Assembly: GCF_047663525.1 (NCBI RefSeq)
Contig: NC_092589.1
Span: 60,321,501-60,385,500, forward strand
DNA length: 64,000 nt
Direction: 5' to 3'
DNA from: Anas platyrhynchos
Lineage: Eukaryota > Chordata > Aves > Anseriformes > Anatidae
Both the position numbers and the translations under genes were made by a program. A model generated the notes under the pieces. It ran no database searches. It saw nothing but the letters and a program-made list of their open reading frames with translations, and had not been told where the DNA came from. Shown here piece by piece: positions 40,501 through 50,683 of this stretch (within the stretch, counting starts at the first letter, position 1; every line of letters begins with the position of its first letter).

Positions 40501-40519
40501 ACCACCACAAACTCTGGGA
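34508..40519. other. Intergenic, no gene seen
   Basis: Unique sequence with one candidate regulatory block at 35.63-35.78 kb. Overlapping chance frames cluster at 37.8-38.9 kb in several registers without domain similarity. The AT-rich part at 39.1-39.5 kb has many ATTCATTAA-type motifs and may be regulatory. Confidence 0.5.
35630..35780. promoter_or_regulatory. Candidate regulatory block with octamer
   Basis: Contains a perfect octamer ATGCAAAT (35703-35710), GGTAATTTATAGC, GTTTATAGTAGCC and ATGAATAAGG, with retained CpGs. This motif mix resembles conserved non-coding elements. Inference only. Confidence 0.3.
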
Positions 40520-40689
40520 TTGCTCAGCGAACTGCAGAGCGCAGTTGCAGCCTGCTCGGCGTCAGTTTGGCATTGAGTCCTTTGCAAGATAAACTGAACA
40601 TGCATTTCTCTGCTGGCTTAGGATACTGTTTGGGTGGAAATGCGTCACTGTCTAGGGGCTCTTGAGGCAAAGCGGGATGTGGCAACTGG

Positions 40690-41300
40690 GGGACAGACAT
40701 CTCGTTTGGCACTCGGCGCGCTATGAATACGGGGAAATGTTTGCGTGGGGAAGGGAACGGCGAAATGTTTGATGGCTGCGCTGGGCAAAACCGCCCCGTC
40801 CCTCTGCTGTGCCCCCCCGTCTGCGAGGGACCCGCGGCCGCTCCGCTCCCGAGCCTCCCAGATCCGTCCCCAGCCCCTTCTCCCCCCTGGGCCCCGGCCC
40901 GGCCCTGCCGGCGGTGTCGCAGCGCCGCCACGCGGCCCCCGGCCCCGATATGACGCCAAATGGCGCCCCGCTGGGCCGTGACGTCATCCGGCCGCTGCGT
41001 GACGTCACGGCCCCCGCTCCTTTGACAGGGGATGCCTTGAACCCTGCCCTGCGCCTGGCACATGCTGCGTGTCAGCAGGACGAGTTTGAGGCGCACCCAA
41101 CGCGCTCCCCCAGCACCATGAGGCATCTCCCATCGCTCCCCGGCACCTTCCCGCACGGCCAAACCACCCCAGAGAGCCCGGCCTGGGCCATGGCACAAAG
41201 ACACCACCCGCAGAGCCACCACCGCCCCGTCACGGGGAGCCATCAGCCGAGAAATCCTCCGGGGCCAGCTCGGTCGCGGTTGGCCGGTCATCGGCGTGTT
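40690..41300. promoter_or_regulatory. CpG island, probable promoter
   Basis: From about 40.69 kb the GC and CpG content rises sharply (dense CGCG, CCGCGG and GCCCCGG) and falls again after about 41.3 kb. The island includes twin CREs and an ETS-like CCGGAT. CpG islands in birds normally mark transcription starts, so a promoter or lncRNA start is likely. The direction is not fixed by the sequence. The long open frames on both strands here are explained by stop-codon depletion in GC-rich DNA. Confidence 0.7.
40973..41013. promoter_or_regulatory. Twin CRE in a 14-bp perfect dyad
   Basis: Two perfect CRE octamers TGACGTCA occupy 40979-40986 and 41000-41007, 21 bp centre to centre (two helical turns). 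They lie inside a longer perfect inverted repeat with arms 40973-40986 and 41000-41013 and a 13-base spacer. A third half-site, TGACGCC, lies at 40951-40957. The full octamer binds CREB/CREM/ATF dimers. Two exact copies in phase make a functional site likely. Confidence 0.7.
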
Positions 41301-41344
41301 GCTGTTCGGCTGCCTCCGTGCTGCCCAGGACATGAAGCAAATGA

Positions 41345-41484
41345 AGCCTGGCTGTCGCCCAGATGATCCGCGATGTTGCGACCAGATGGAACGTGGCTTA
41401 CAACATGTGTAGATGCCTGCTGGACAATAAACAGGCTTTTGCTGGCTTTTGCTCCGGTGAACTCGAGGGGGTTACTGGCGGGTT
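41345..41484 (+). pseudogene. hAT-type transposase fragment
   Basis: A frame open from 41345, just after an in-frame TGA at 41342, encodes an AVAQMIRDVATRWN motif followed by AYNMCRCLLDNKQAF. The pattern D-V-x-T-R-W-N-x-x-x-x-M-x-x-x-L-(5)-A is the signature of the catalytic-region helix of hAT transposases and of domesticated ZBED-type genes. Only about 30-45 residues are recognisable. The upstream domains, the DDE residues and the C-terminal dimerisation region are absent, and the frame runs into a poly-T tract at about 41513. It is therefore a fragment, sitting directly downstream of the CpG island. No terminal inverted repeats or 8-bp target duplication were found. A chance match is possible but less likely given the spacing of the conserved residues. 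Confidence 0.5.
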
Positions 41485-41512
41485 AAAACAATCATGGCCC
41501 TCAAAAGATTTC

Positions 41513-41546
<34 letters not shown>

Positions 41547-41585
41547 CCAGATGAGCAGAACAACAGGGAAAAAAAAAAAAAAAAA
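41513..41585. repeat. Poly-T and poly-A runs
   Basis: A T run at 41513-41538 and an A run at 41569-41585 bracket a 30-base spacer and could form a foldback. No mobile element is recognised around them. Confidence 0.75.
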
Positions 41586-42085
41586 TTAAATAGATTTATT
41601 TTTTTTTGTATTAGTGCTGATCCCTGTTTGTTTGTTGTTGTTTTTTTTTTTCCCCATTTAACTCAGGATCAACAAAGAAAAACAGACGCAGTTTTGCCCG
41701 TAAGCTTGTGCTTATTTATCTTTTTCTTTTTAAATTGTTGCAATAGCTTTAATGAGTTTACAGATTGAGAAGAAATTATTGCTCTGTTTCTGCTCTGAGG
41801 GGGTAAGCCTAGTACGTACGTGCATGGTTGAGTGGCCCCTCCACACGTAATTCTGCAACACTGGCCATCCTGCCTTCCAAAAGTTTCTAGTGAATTGGAC
41901 AATTTCAATTAAATATCATCTGAGTTCTTGTGAATAATGAAAAAAATAAAAAGCTAGATATAGGAGAAAGAGCATCTTCCAGGCTGCTCCCAACACAGCC
42001 GCCTTTCGCCATGCATGGGCCACTCCATCACAGAGGCTTGCTGAGTTCACAGTGGCCACCACTGCCCTGCCTTTGCCCCGGGCCC

Positions 42086-42092
42086 TATAAAA
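42086..42092 (+). promoter_or_regulatory. TATA box (TATAAAA)
   Basis: A consensus TATAAAA in a GC-rich setting (GGGCCC before, CAGGCCCC after), placing initiation near 42115-42125. No ATG occurs between that point and 42156, so the next ATG would be the first of the transcript. Upstream, a TGAGTTCA element (42043-42050) resembles a degenerate CRE half-site at a distance used in spermatid-type promoters; that comparison is inference. Confidence 0.5.
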
Positions 42093-42155
42093 CAGGCCCC
42101 CTGCCACTGGCCCACCTCTCGCTCAGTGTCTAGGTGCTCTTGACGGCCAGCGTAC

Positions 42156-42491
42156 ATGGCAGGAAGGAGACTAGAAGCAGTAAGGCAAGATGCGGCCCTC
42201 CTTGGTGTGCGAGGACAGCGATGCTGTCCAAAGAAGCACCAAGAAGGAATGCACCCAGTAAGAAGGAAATGTGTCATGGGCAGAGGGACAGCGCCAGCAG
42301 CACAAGAGACACCAGTGCTGGGACTACCGCAGCATGTCGTTGTTCTCTTCCATCCGAGAGCACCAACAGCATCACAGGAGTGCCCGGCGAGCTCCCTACT
42401 CATTGCTCAGGCTCCATCCCAAGCATTAGCTTGGAGCCACCAAACACCATGGACATCCCGCAGGCTTACCTGCAAGATGTCCCAGCAATAA
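42156..42491 (+). CDS. Candidate small intronless gene, 111 aa, unknown product
   Basis: The first ATG after the predicted TATA-driven start opens 111 codons, ending at a TAA (42489-42491) that lies inside an AATAAA signal. The first 45 residues are strongly basic (eight Arg and three Lys against two Glu and one Asp) with a CC pair at residues 23-24 and Cys39. The remainder is Pro/Ala/Ser/Gln-rich without a known domain, signal peptide or membrane segment. The start context is weak (T at -3, G at +4). The order TATA, short leader of about 40 bases, single frame, poly(A) signal, GT-rich element is that of compact tissue-restricted genes such as those for sperm nuclear basic proteins, but I see no sequence homology and name no family. 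It may instead be non-coding or decayed; a second, ATG-less frame is also open for 130 codons. Confidence 0.3.
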   Translation: MAGRRLEAVRQDAALLGVRGQRCCPKKHQEGMHPVRRKCVMGRGTAPAAQETPVLGLPQHVVVLFHPRAPTASQECPASSLLIAQAPSQALAWSHQTPWTSRRLTCKMSQQ

Positions 42492-42530
42492 ACAACTCTT
42501 GCCGATTCTCAGGGGTTGTGTGAGTGCTTC
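42487..42530 (+). terminator. Poly(A) signal with GT-rich downstream element
   Basis: AATAAA at 42487-42492 is followed, about 24 bases on, by a GGGGTTGTGTGAGTG stretch (about 42515-42529). This is the classical hexamer plus GU-rich layout of vertebrate cleavage and polyadenylation sites. It sits about 400 bases downstream of the TATA box and supports a short transcript unit. Confidence 0.5.
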
Positions 42531-42769
42531 TTTCCCAACCCCCAGCCCTCGTGTGAGAGGTGGCATCCCTTCTGCACAGAGCCTCAAGGAAGAGCACAAG
42601 AGAGGAGCCAGCTTCCTTCAGGCTGCTGCGCTGGGGTGACAGGAGGAGTCCCCAGGGGCCACCACACACCTTTAACATGTGTGAACATAAACTGAGGGGT
42701 GAAAATAGTAGTGTGTAAGCGATTATAGCTGGCTAATTTCTTATATTAGGAGTGAGTTTCTATACCTGA

Positions 42770-43363
42770 GTAATTGGTAACCACTGACATGGAGAAGGCT
42801 GAGGCACTCAGCAACTTCTTTGCCTCTATCTGCACTTGTAGATGGGCTTCCCAAGCCTTTCATTTCCCTGAACCCATAGATGGAGGCTGGGGGATCAAAG
42901 TCCCACCCAATGTCAATGAAGAGCAGGTTCGACACCACGTGATGAATCTAAACAGGTACAAGTCTGTGGGACCTGATGACATGAATCCCAGGGTCCTGAG
43001 GGAACTGGCAAGTCTCTCTCCATCGGAGCTGAGAAGTCCTGGCATTCGGGCAATGTCCCTGGTGAGTGGAAAAATGGAAACATTATCCCCCTACTCTTCA
43101 ACAGTTAAAGAATTGAACAAAGAGCACTACTCTTCAACAATTAAAATGGTTAGGAGACATTTCTTTACAGAAAGAGTGGTCAGGCATTGGAACAGGCTGC
43201 CCAGGGAAGTTGTTGAGTCACCATCTCTGGGTGTGTTCAAGGAAAGATTTTATCTGGTGCTTAGGGACATGGTTTAGTGGGTGACATTGCTGGTAGGGTG
43301 ATGGTTGGACCAGATGATCTTGAAGGTCTTTTCCAACCTTAATTTTTCTGTGATTCTATGATT
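42770..43363 (+). mobile_element. CR1 LINE, internally deleted copy
   Basis: The left part (42770-43085) encodes a CR1 ORF2 segment recognisable by [14 protein letters not shown], then [20 protein letters not shown] and a trace of the following PGEWKKGN region. The right part (about 43125-43363) encodes the C-terminal [15 protein letters not shown] motif, followed by the CR1 3' untranslated end (GGACCAGATGATCTTGAAGG) and the ATTCTATGATT tail. Most of the reverse transcriptase between them, including the catalytic motifs, is deleted. A short CTACTCTTCAACA repeat occurs on both sides of the join (about 43091 and 43128). The fusion leaves a 167-codon open frame (42774-43277). Confidence 0.9.
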
Positions 43364-45390
43364 ATAGCTCCTGCTGAAAGGAAAGCTGCAGCACAGGCTC
43401 CACCTTTGCTACCCATCAGAAATGTGAGGAAAGGAAGAGGAGGGAGAGAAAAATATGCGTGTGCATGCTCTCTCTTGCTCTCTTTCTGTCCCACCTGCAG
43501 GAAAAGCCTAATGAGACACCAGAGAACATGCTGATCCAGAGACCACCAGGCTTCAATGGCCCTACTCCTCGGTTTCTCAGAACTTGGGTGTAGCATCAAA
43601 CAAGAGCTGGGCACAGATCAAAGCTTTTGCAGAAATCTCAGTTCTTTGCACCCTCAGCTTTTGTGCTGTTAATGGAATCTCCAGCTTTTCTCAACATGAA
43701 ACAAGTACAGTTCCCTAGAATGAGCCAAAACCAAGCAGCTTTCAAATGAAATTTCTCCATTCATATCAGAGGGTGCAAAAGCTGATCCTAACATCCACAC
43801 TTTAAATGAACTGCTGAAAGTTGTTTATTGCCCATCACTCAGACATAATCCCCAACTCCAGGAGCTAAACCTTGACGAGTTACATGAGTCTGCTCCTGAA
43901 GAAATAGAGCGTACTTAGCTGAAATCACAGTTGCAGCTTGCACCAATGTGTACAATTTTATGACATAGGAAACACCCATCAGATCTGTTCCAGCAGCTCA
44001 GCTGCGGGGTTAGCAACATCCAGATGAGAAGTCATAATGAACAGCTGGTGTTTTTTTCAATTGCTTCAGCTGCCTCTCAGATGATCCTGTAATCTCAAAT
44101 GATCCCTGCAAGGACAGAAATCTCTGCTTCTTTCACAGGAGACAAGATGGAAAACAGGCACCATCAGGTGTTAATCATATTATTTCCCATAATTCTACAC
44201 AAAGGTTGTATCACTTTCTTGAAATGCCACATTTGTGCTGGGACAATAAAAAAACAAATCACAGTAAACAGGACACATGAACTTGGCAGCCTATGCCTTT
44301 TAGTGAAGCTACTCTGATGTTAAATTTGTTGGGTGCCTATATCGATTTCAGTTCCATATTTTTTTCTGCAAACTGTACTTATTCTGCTAATCTTAATTTT
44401 CCATCCTTCCTCAAATAAATAAATGTTTTGTTTTGTTTTGTTTTGTTTTGTTTTGTTTTTCCCCAAGAGCTATCATGTGTTTGTGAGGTTGAGAAGAACA
44501 AGATTCAAAGACTGATCTGTGCATTTATATTTTCATTTGCTACAGCCCGAAGGAGAACTATAGGTCACATAACAGCTTAAGCACGGTCAACCGTAGGGAA
44601 AAAGACAGAGGGTAACTACATATGGAGAAAAGCAGTATGCAGAGGTAAGTTACCTATCTCGTGGCTGTGATGCCATTCCCTCCGTTAGCCATAGTTTCAC
44701 AGCACCAAAAACCTGAGTTAGCTGAGGTGAAGATCGGGCAGTGAGAGGTGAAGCCATTGTGCATGGCTGTGATGAGCAGAGTACCTACAGCCCCTCCAAG
44801 TCAGACCTGCTTTCCAAAGCAGCTTCTGACAGGACTCCAGCACCAGCTCACACCCTCCTGGTCTTGGATGGGCAGAAGTCCACCTTCAGTTCTGTGGGGC
44901 AGGAGCTGGTGGTAAAGAAAGGCGATGGGAGGTGTCAGGCAGGCTTTGGGAAGCTGATGGGATCCAGTATGAACACTGGAGGATGGGGTTTATAGGCCAG
45001 GAGCAGACAGGGAGTTTTCAGTGGGGTATGAATTTGGTACCTTGTCCCTCACAAACCCCTTATTCTCCTGGTCTGATTCCTTGTGTATTATCCAGGTATT
45101 GCTCCTCCCCCAGTATTTTCCAACTTTCCTTTAAATCTTGTTTGGCTCTTCTATTTAAACTGTGTACTTAAAACACATAACACTGACTGAAGTGGTTTAA
45201 GAAAGAATAAGGAACTAACTGAACAAATTCGTGAATCTAGCTGAAAAATTTTAATGCTAGCAAGACTATAAGTCACTGTGCATTCATTACTACACAGAAA
45301 AAATCGGCAACAGTAATCACTTTTGAAATCTTTTTGGTGTAGATACAGTAGTATGTACAGTGTGTAAACAAGTGTATTGCAGAGTGTGGT
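43364..45390. other. Intergenic, no gene seen
   Basis: Unique sequence with a (TTTTG)n microsatellite at 44426-44460. No exon-like feature recognised. Confidence 0.55.
44426..44460. repeat. (TTTTG)n microsatellite
   Basis: About seven TTTTG pentamers, then TTTTTCCCC. Confidence 0.9.
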
Positions 45391-45391
45391 T

Positions 45392-45562
45392 AGTGTCAGG
45401 AAAATAAGACCACGCGTCAGGAAAATAGTTTTTTCCATATAATAATAGTTATATGGAAATATAATAATAATAATAGTTTTTTCCTTACATATAAGGAAAA
45501 TAGTTTTTTCCAATAGTATTTTCCAGTGTCAGGAAAATAAGACTTCTTAGAAACTAAGAAGT
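45392..45562. repeat. Palindrome-rich local repeat cluster
   Basis: A 19-base direct repeat (AGTGTCAGGAAAATAAGAC) occurs at 45392-45410 and 45525-45543. Between the copies lie two GGAAAATAGTTTTTTCC self-complementary units (with a third partial GTCAGGAAAATAG), a CCATATA...TATATGG foldback at about 45435-45456, and an (ATA)n run. Just right of the second copy is a perfect 9-base inverted repeat (45542-45550 and 45554-45562) with an AAA loop. It may be a nested tandem duplication or a small foldback element. Confidence 0.7.
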
Positions 45563-47569
45563 GTATGTATAATGATTTTAACTGTATTACCATTATCAAT
45601 ACTTTTTCTGCAAGAAGATATTTTTCTTTCTCCATAATAGTTACTAATAGTTCTTGGATTAGACAGATGGGATTTTGTTTATCCTACCAGCAGATAATTA
45701 GCTTTATTAAAATACAAGGTGAGTTTTCCCTTTGCCATAAACAAGATTTTGAGTGGAACAAGGGAGCCCAGCGCACTTTGGTGGGACCAGGACATTTTGT
45801 CGCATATGAGAGATCAACAGCCTGATAACTTTTGGCACCCTGCAGCATCAGCAGGTACCAAACTGAAGTACAAAACACTCCCTTTTGAGCAGTGCCCGAG
45901 CTGGCAATCACCCTCTCCAGATGCTGTTCACACCCAGCTCCCCCCACGCAGTGCAAAGGGATTCAGAGCACAGCACCCCCCAGCAGGGAAGCTGTGTCAG
46001 GAGCTGGCACGGTCACCAGGCAATGTCATCTGCCAGTGCACAACCAGCATCCCTCCAGCGCCGTTCCCTCACCTGTGCAAGGGCTATGAATGGCACTCCT
46101 ATCCCCATCTAGTATTCACCCGGAATGCGCTGTGCTAGCAGGAAAAGGGCTCTCCAGCCAAGCTAATCAGGTGTTGAACTTCTTCTAGGCAGCAACGGAC
46201 CCCAAGTTTGATCTGCTAAAAGCAGAACAGCACCCTAAGGGACCTGCATGATACTAGCTTTTCAAATGGCACCAGTGTTCTCCACCATTTCTGCAGAGCT
46301 AGTAGAGGGCTGCTGCAGAAGGACGAGATCTCTCAAGCTATCTTCCTGCAGTCCTGGGCAATGAGGCACAGCTTCCACTGCAGAAAAAGAGCACAAAAGT
46401 TACGCTTGCGTGGCATGAAATCAAGTTGCATCATTGCAGTAATCTAAACAGCCTGGGACTGTGTCTAACCTCATCAAGTACCTCTCCCTTAGTCACATCC
46501 CTTCTTGTCTGAAGAGGCAAATGTTATTTCTCCGAGAACAAATATTTCCCCTCCCTTTCACTGACTTGAGCTCCTCCTTTCCCAAAGGGGGCTTTTTTCA
46601 CTCACATCTCCCACACATCCTTCACAGTCAACACAGCTCCGATTGCTCAATTCCATCTGTATGGAAAATACGTAAAAATGGACACACAAAAAAAACACAA
46701 ACAGGATGATTATGTCCAGATGTTGAAATCCCAATTTAAAAATAAATAAATAATAACTTAAAAAAAAGACAAATAATGATACATTATGGCAAATAAAGAT
46801 GATTTGTCTGGAAAATAACCAACTCTTAGGAATATTTTATTATTATTATTATTATTTTTAATTCCCACAAGAAGCTGTCAGCATTGGAAGTTCAGGAGCT
46901 TAGGTCAAGAAGAGGCAGCACAACATCACCAGCACTACCTGAGGCAAGAAACGGATTTTATTAAGTCCCCGAGGGTTCTTTTGCATTTCCCTCAGGCCAG
47001 AAGTGTGTAATGTCAGCTTATTGAGGAGCAGAAGTTCTCTTCTGTTTTTAGAGTTCCGCAGATAATATAGAAAAAGGATTTCAAAACCCATTCAGGGAAG
47101 TGGTAGTTGAAACATTCTGTATCATTTAGCACCCTTGCACAACTTGTGCCTTCTGCATTTTCTTGCCAGACACAGTTGGTATCTTTTGTAAATTCTTACG
47201 TACTCACGCACAACTGAATATCCAAAGAGACTGTCATGATCACCTGGACTGCCTTTGCGCACACTGGAGGCACTTCTTCATTTGTTCATTATACTTCTTC
47301 GTTTATGCATTAACCCAAGATCTTCTGTTGAGCTACGGTATATTTTCTAGCAAAATGGTGTCTCTTCCTGTAGTATCAAATGCTACAGATCCCATCAATT
47401 CTCTGCATAATTTGTTCTGATGGATAATTCTTCATATTTTTCAAAAATACATTGATTTTTTTTTTTCTTGCATTGCATCTGTTTACATTTTTCCCCTAGA
47501 CTGAAGACCTATCTTCTATAAGAAATCTCTTCCACATCTGTAAATCCCAATTTGCCTTCTGTCTCTACT
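45563..47569. other. Intergenic, no gene seen
   Basis: Unique sequence. An AATAA-rich A/T patch lies at 46738-46800 and an (ATT)n run at 46836-46860. Confidence 0.55.
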
Positions 47570-47660
47570 AACTGACGTGGTTTAATTTGTCTTTGCCAGG
47601 TTTAATTTAAACGTGGTTTAAATTAATTAAATTTAAACGTGGTTTAATTTGTCTTTTGCT
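47570..47660. repeat. Local duplication of an ACGTGGTTTAA unit
   Basis: ACGTGGTTTAATTTGTCTTT occurs at about 47575 and 47638, with a third ACGTGGTTTAA between (about 47611) and interleaved TTTAATTTAAA palindromes. Duplicated copies are nearly identical, so the event is recent relative to the surrounding repeats. Confidence 0.7.
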
Positions 47661-47721
47661 TGCATCAGCATTTTTTCACCCCACAAATAACCCAATATAC
47701 TTGTTTCCAACTGTACTTTAT

Positions 47722-47849
<128 letters not shown>

Positions 47850-49511
47850 GGAAGAAAAAGAAAGAGCAAGACAATATTTGATAGCGTTACTTAAACAGTA
47901 TGCTGGGTGCTTTCCTTGTAAACATGCTGTCCTTCTGAAGTCATGGCTTGACAGAGAAAAAGTGTTTTGTTGTTGTTGTTTTTCCCTGTAAAGTAAAGCT
48001 TTAATGACATCCAAGTACAGTCTTGCAAGAAGTGGCGTAAAGACCTCAGTTACATTAAAATTCTTACCATAAGCACATGCCCCAATCAATAAGTTCAATG
48101 ACATTTCTGAATTTTCCTAAATGAAAACTGCATCCAGTTTATGGCTTCAGTTTGTTCCTGTACAAAGTTTCATTTTGACTTTGGGTGTAATACATATAAC
48201 TAAATTTAAAGATAAGCTAACTAGGCAAAAATTCAGACCTGCAAAGATAATTTTGGTCTGTCAACACTCACTTGTGGGATTTACCCACTGACTGTTCACT
48301 GGTCTCCCATAAAATGATCCTTAAATATGTTAATAACATTTGGATTTATGCAAAACAGAAAGCAAGTGATGTGAAATAAAAATAATGTAGTCCACAATCT
48401 CAGCCAAATGTACAAATGGCCTTCAGAAGACAATATAGATGGGATCTTGTTGGTCTTCTATTCCCCGTTCTGAGAATCAAAACTGTATTTTGAAAATGTT
48501 TATATGCCACTAAAGTAGTTATACTATACTCAGTCAACTTATAAGTGATGTAAAGGTCTTTGAGTTAGATCTAGGAGCCCTTCAATGCTTAACTTCCGTT
48601 TTTACAGTGTAAAAAATGTAGATTAGTTAAGTAGCTACACCATTGCATGTGTGTTTGTAATGCAAATTTTAGGGGCAGATAGCAGTACACATAAACGTAA
48701 TTCAATGTGTTGTTTTGTTGTTTGTTTTTTTTTTTTTTCCCCTGCCTTACAAGCAAAGATGTATTTCTTCTGTAGTTATTGTATGGCATATGTACTAACA
48801 ACAATACATATTAGTTCTTTTCATTTTAAAGAAGGAAGTTTTTGGTTTTGTGTTTTGTTTTGTTTTGTTTTTAAAAAAAAGTCATATGACAAGGCCAGCA
48901 GCAGGACCAGAAATGGATCACTGACTTCTAAGTCTTAGGCCAGAATTTGCCCTATTTTCATGTCCTTTTGCTGTCTCCATTAGTCTCTAAATCAGGTTAT
49001 TTCTTTCATACTTAGATAAATCATCAGTGCTACAACATTACAACTCCAGCTTTTAATACTCTCTCAGTCCCACATGCCACATCATGCCTAATACCAACAG
49101 CTCTCCAGTATGCTCTGAGAGATGCCTTGGGGGCAGAGGATGATTATGTGGAAAAGCACATTAAAAAAAAGCTCATCGTGCAGTCACTCCCAGGGGCTGG
49201 TGGCTGCTCTCACAGTAGGGCCTCCCCTCCCTTCCTATGGCCAAATGGAGCCAAGGGTCCCAACGCTGACAGCCTATGGTTGCAATGCAAGAGGATGGGG
49301 TCTTTCAACACCTCTGCATGCTTTTATCCAGTCCTCACACCTTGCCTCTGGCCAGTTAGCAGGACAATCATACGAGAACGACTCGTAGGTGAGGAAAGTT
49401 ACTTCAGCTGTAGTCTCCCCCACCAGCTATGTTTCCCCACCCATGACATACCTTAGCACAGGAACATCTAAATGACTATAACAAGAGGTTAAAACCAAAC
49501 GTGTGCCAGAT
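47850..49511. other. Intergenic, no gene seen
   Basis: AT-rich unique sequence with a T run (48726-48738) and (TTTTG)n at about 48847-48871. Nothing else supportable. Confidence 0.55.
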
Positions 49512-49910
49512 CACAAAATCACTGAATCACAGAATGGCTGAGGTTGGAAGGGCTCTCTGGAGGCCATCTGGTCCAACCTCCTGCTCAAGCAGGAACACCC
49601 AGAGCAGGGTGCCCAGGACCACGTCCAGGTGGCTTTTGGAGATCTCCAAGGAGGCTCTACAGTCTCTCGGGGCAACCTGTGCCAGTGCTCTGTCACTTGC
49701 ACAGTAAAGAAGTGCTGTCTGGTGTTCATACGGAACCTCCTGTGCTCTGCTTTGTGCCCACAGCCTCTTGTAATGCCATTGGGCACCACAGAAAAGAGCC
49801 TGCCGTCATCCTCTTTGCACCTTCCTTCCCTTCAGGCATTTATAAACATTGATAAGATCCCTCCTGAGCCTCCTCTTATCCAGGCTGAAAATGTCACCAT
49901 ACAAGCCCTT
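49512..49910 (-). mobile_element. CR1 LINE, 5'-truncated, minus orientation
   Basis: Starts with the reversed CR1 tail (ATCACTGAATCACAGAATGG), followed by GAGGTTGGAAGGGCTCTCTGG and CATCTGGTCCAACCTCCTGC. On the minus strand the coding end gives EHWHRLPRETVEPP, matching the CR1 ORF2 C-terminus, and the plus-strand text continues to ATAAGATCCCTCCTGAGCC. Roughly 400 bases of 3' end are preserved, with no reverse transcriptase core. Confidence 0.9.
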
Positions 49911-50632
49911 TGGATATGAGGAAATGAAAAAGGGAGCACCGTGTTTTGTGCTTGTCACGACTACTGGGTTAGCAGCTCCAGTTTCTCCCCTGAAGGCCTT
50001 CCCAAGGGCACCTTCACTGGATCCAGGCCTTGGGCACCTCCCACAGGCTTACACATGGCCTCTAATGAATAATAAAAGAGGGGCTTAAACTCACCTTTCC
50101 CCTCTGTAACACCCACCTCCTTAAAGGTTAGGAGCAGAAGGGGAAAAACACACAGACTGGCTGTGGCAAAAAAGTTGCTGTGCAGGCTGGCAGCTTTGAA
50201 GGAGCCGGGGGAAGCAAGAGAATCCACAGAGAAGCGCTTATGATTTGTTCATACCAAAGCTGAGAGAAGGACATCAAGTCAGATGAAATGATAACTAAGG
50301 AATAAAGACTACGGACTTTGTAATCCTTGTTAAATCTGTGCCCATCCAGGGGTGTGATTACAAGGTCTCTGACTCTGAAGGTCCTGGATTCCCCAGTCAC
50401 CCTTTCCCTTTGCAGTCAGGCTCGCTGACGAATTGCCACATAAACCTTTGGCATAGCTGGCTAGAGGGACTTGATATCCATTTTTCCAGATTAACGCATT
50501 AAATAAAGATTTATTCTTCTACCTAAAGTTAGAAAGCATGCAAGACTATAGCAACATCTACATGTCCATTCCATTATATTTTCTTACCACACCATGGCTG
50601 ACATTCCTCATCTTTAGTGGAAAACAAAAAAC

Positions 50633-50683
<51 letters not shown>

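Noticed and set aside
40524-41333. 269-codon minus-strand frame across the 41-kb CpG island
   Set aside because: Stop codons are depleted in such GC-rich DNA; a plus-strand frame of 185 codons overlaps it. The residues are Arg/Gly/Ala/Pro-rich with no domain. Kept only as CpG-island shadow, though its last 60 codons run into less GC-rich sequence.
42774-43277. 167-codon plus-strand frame as a host gene
   Set aside because: Residue motifs on both sides of a deletion join are CR1 ORF2; it is a LINE remnant.
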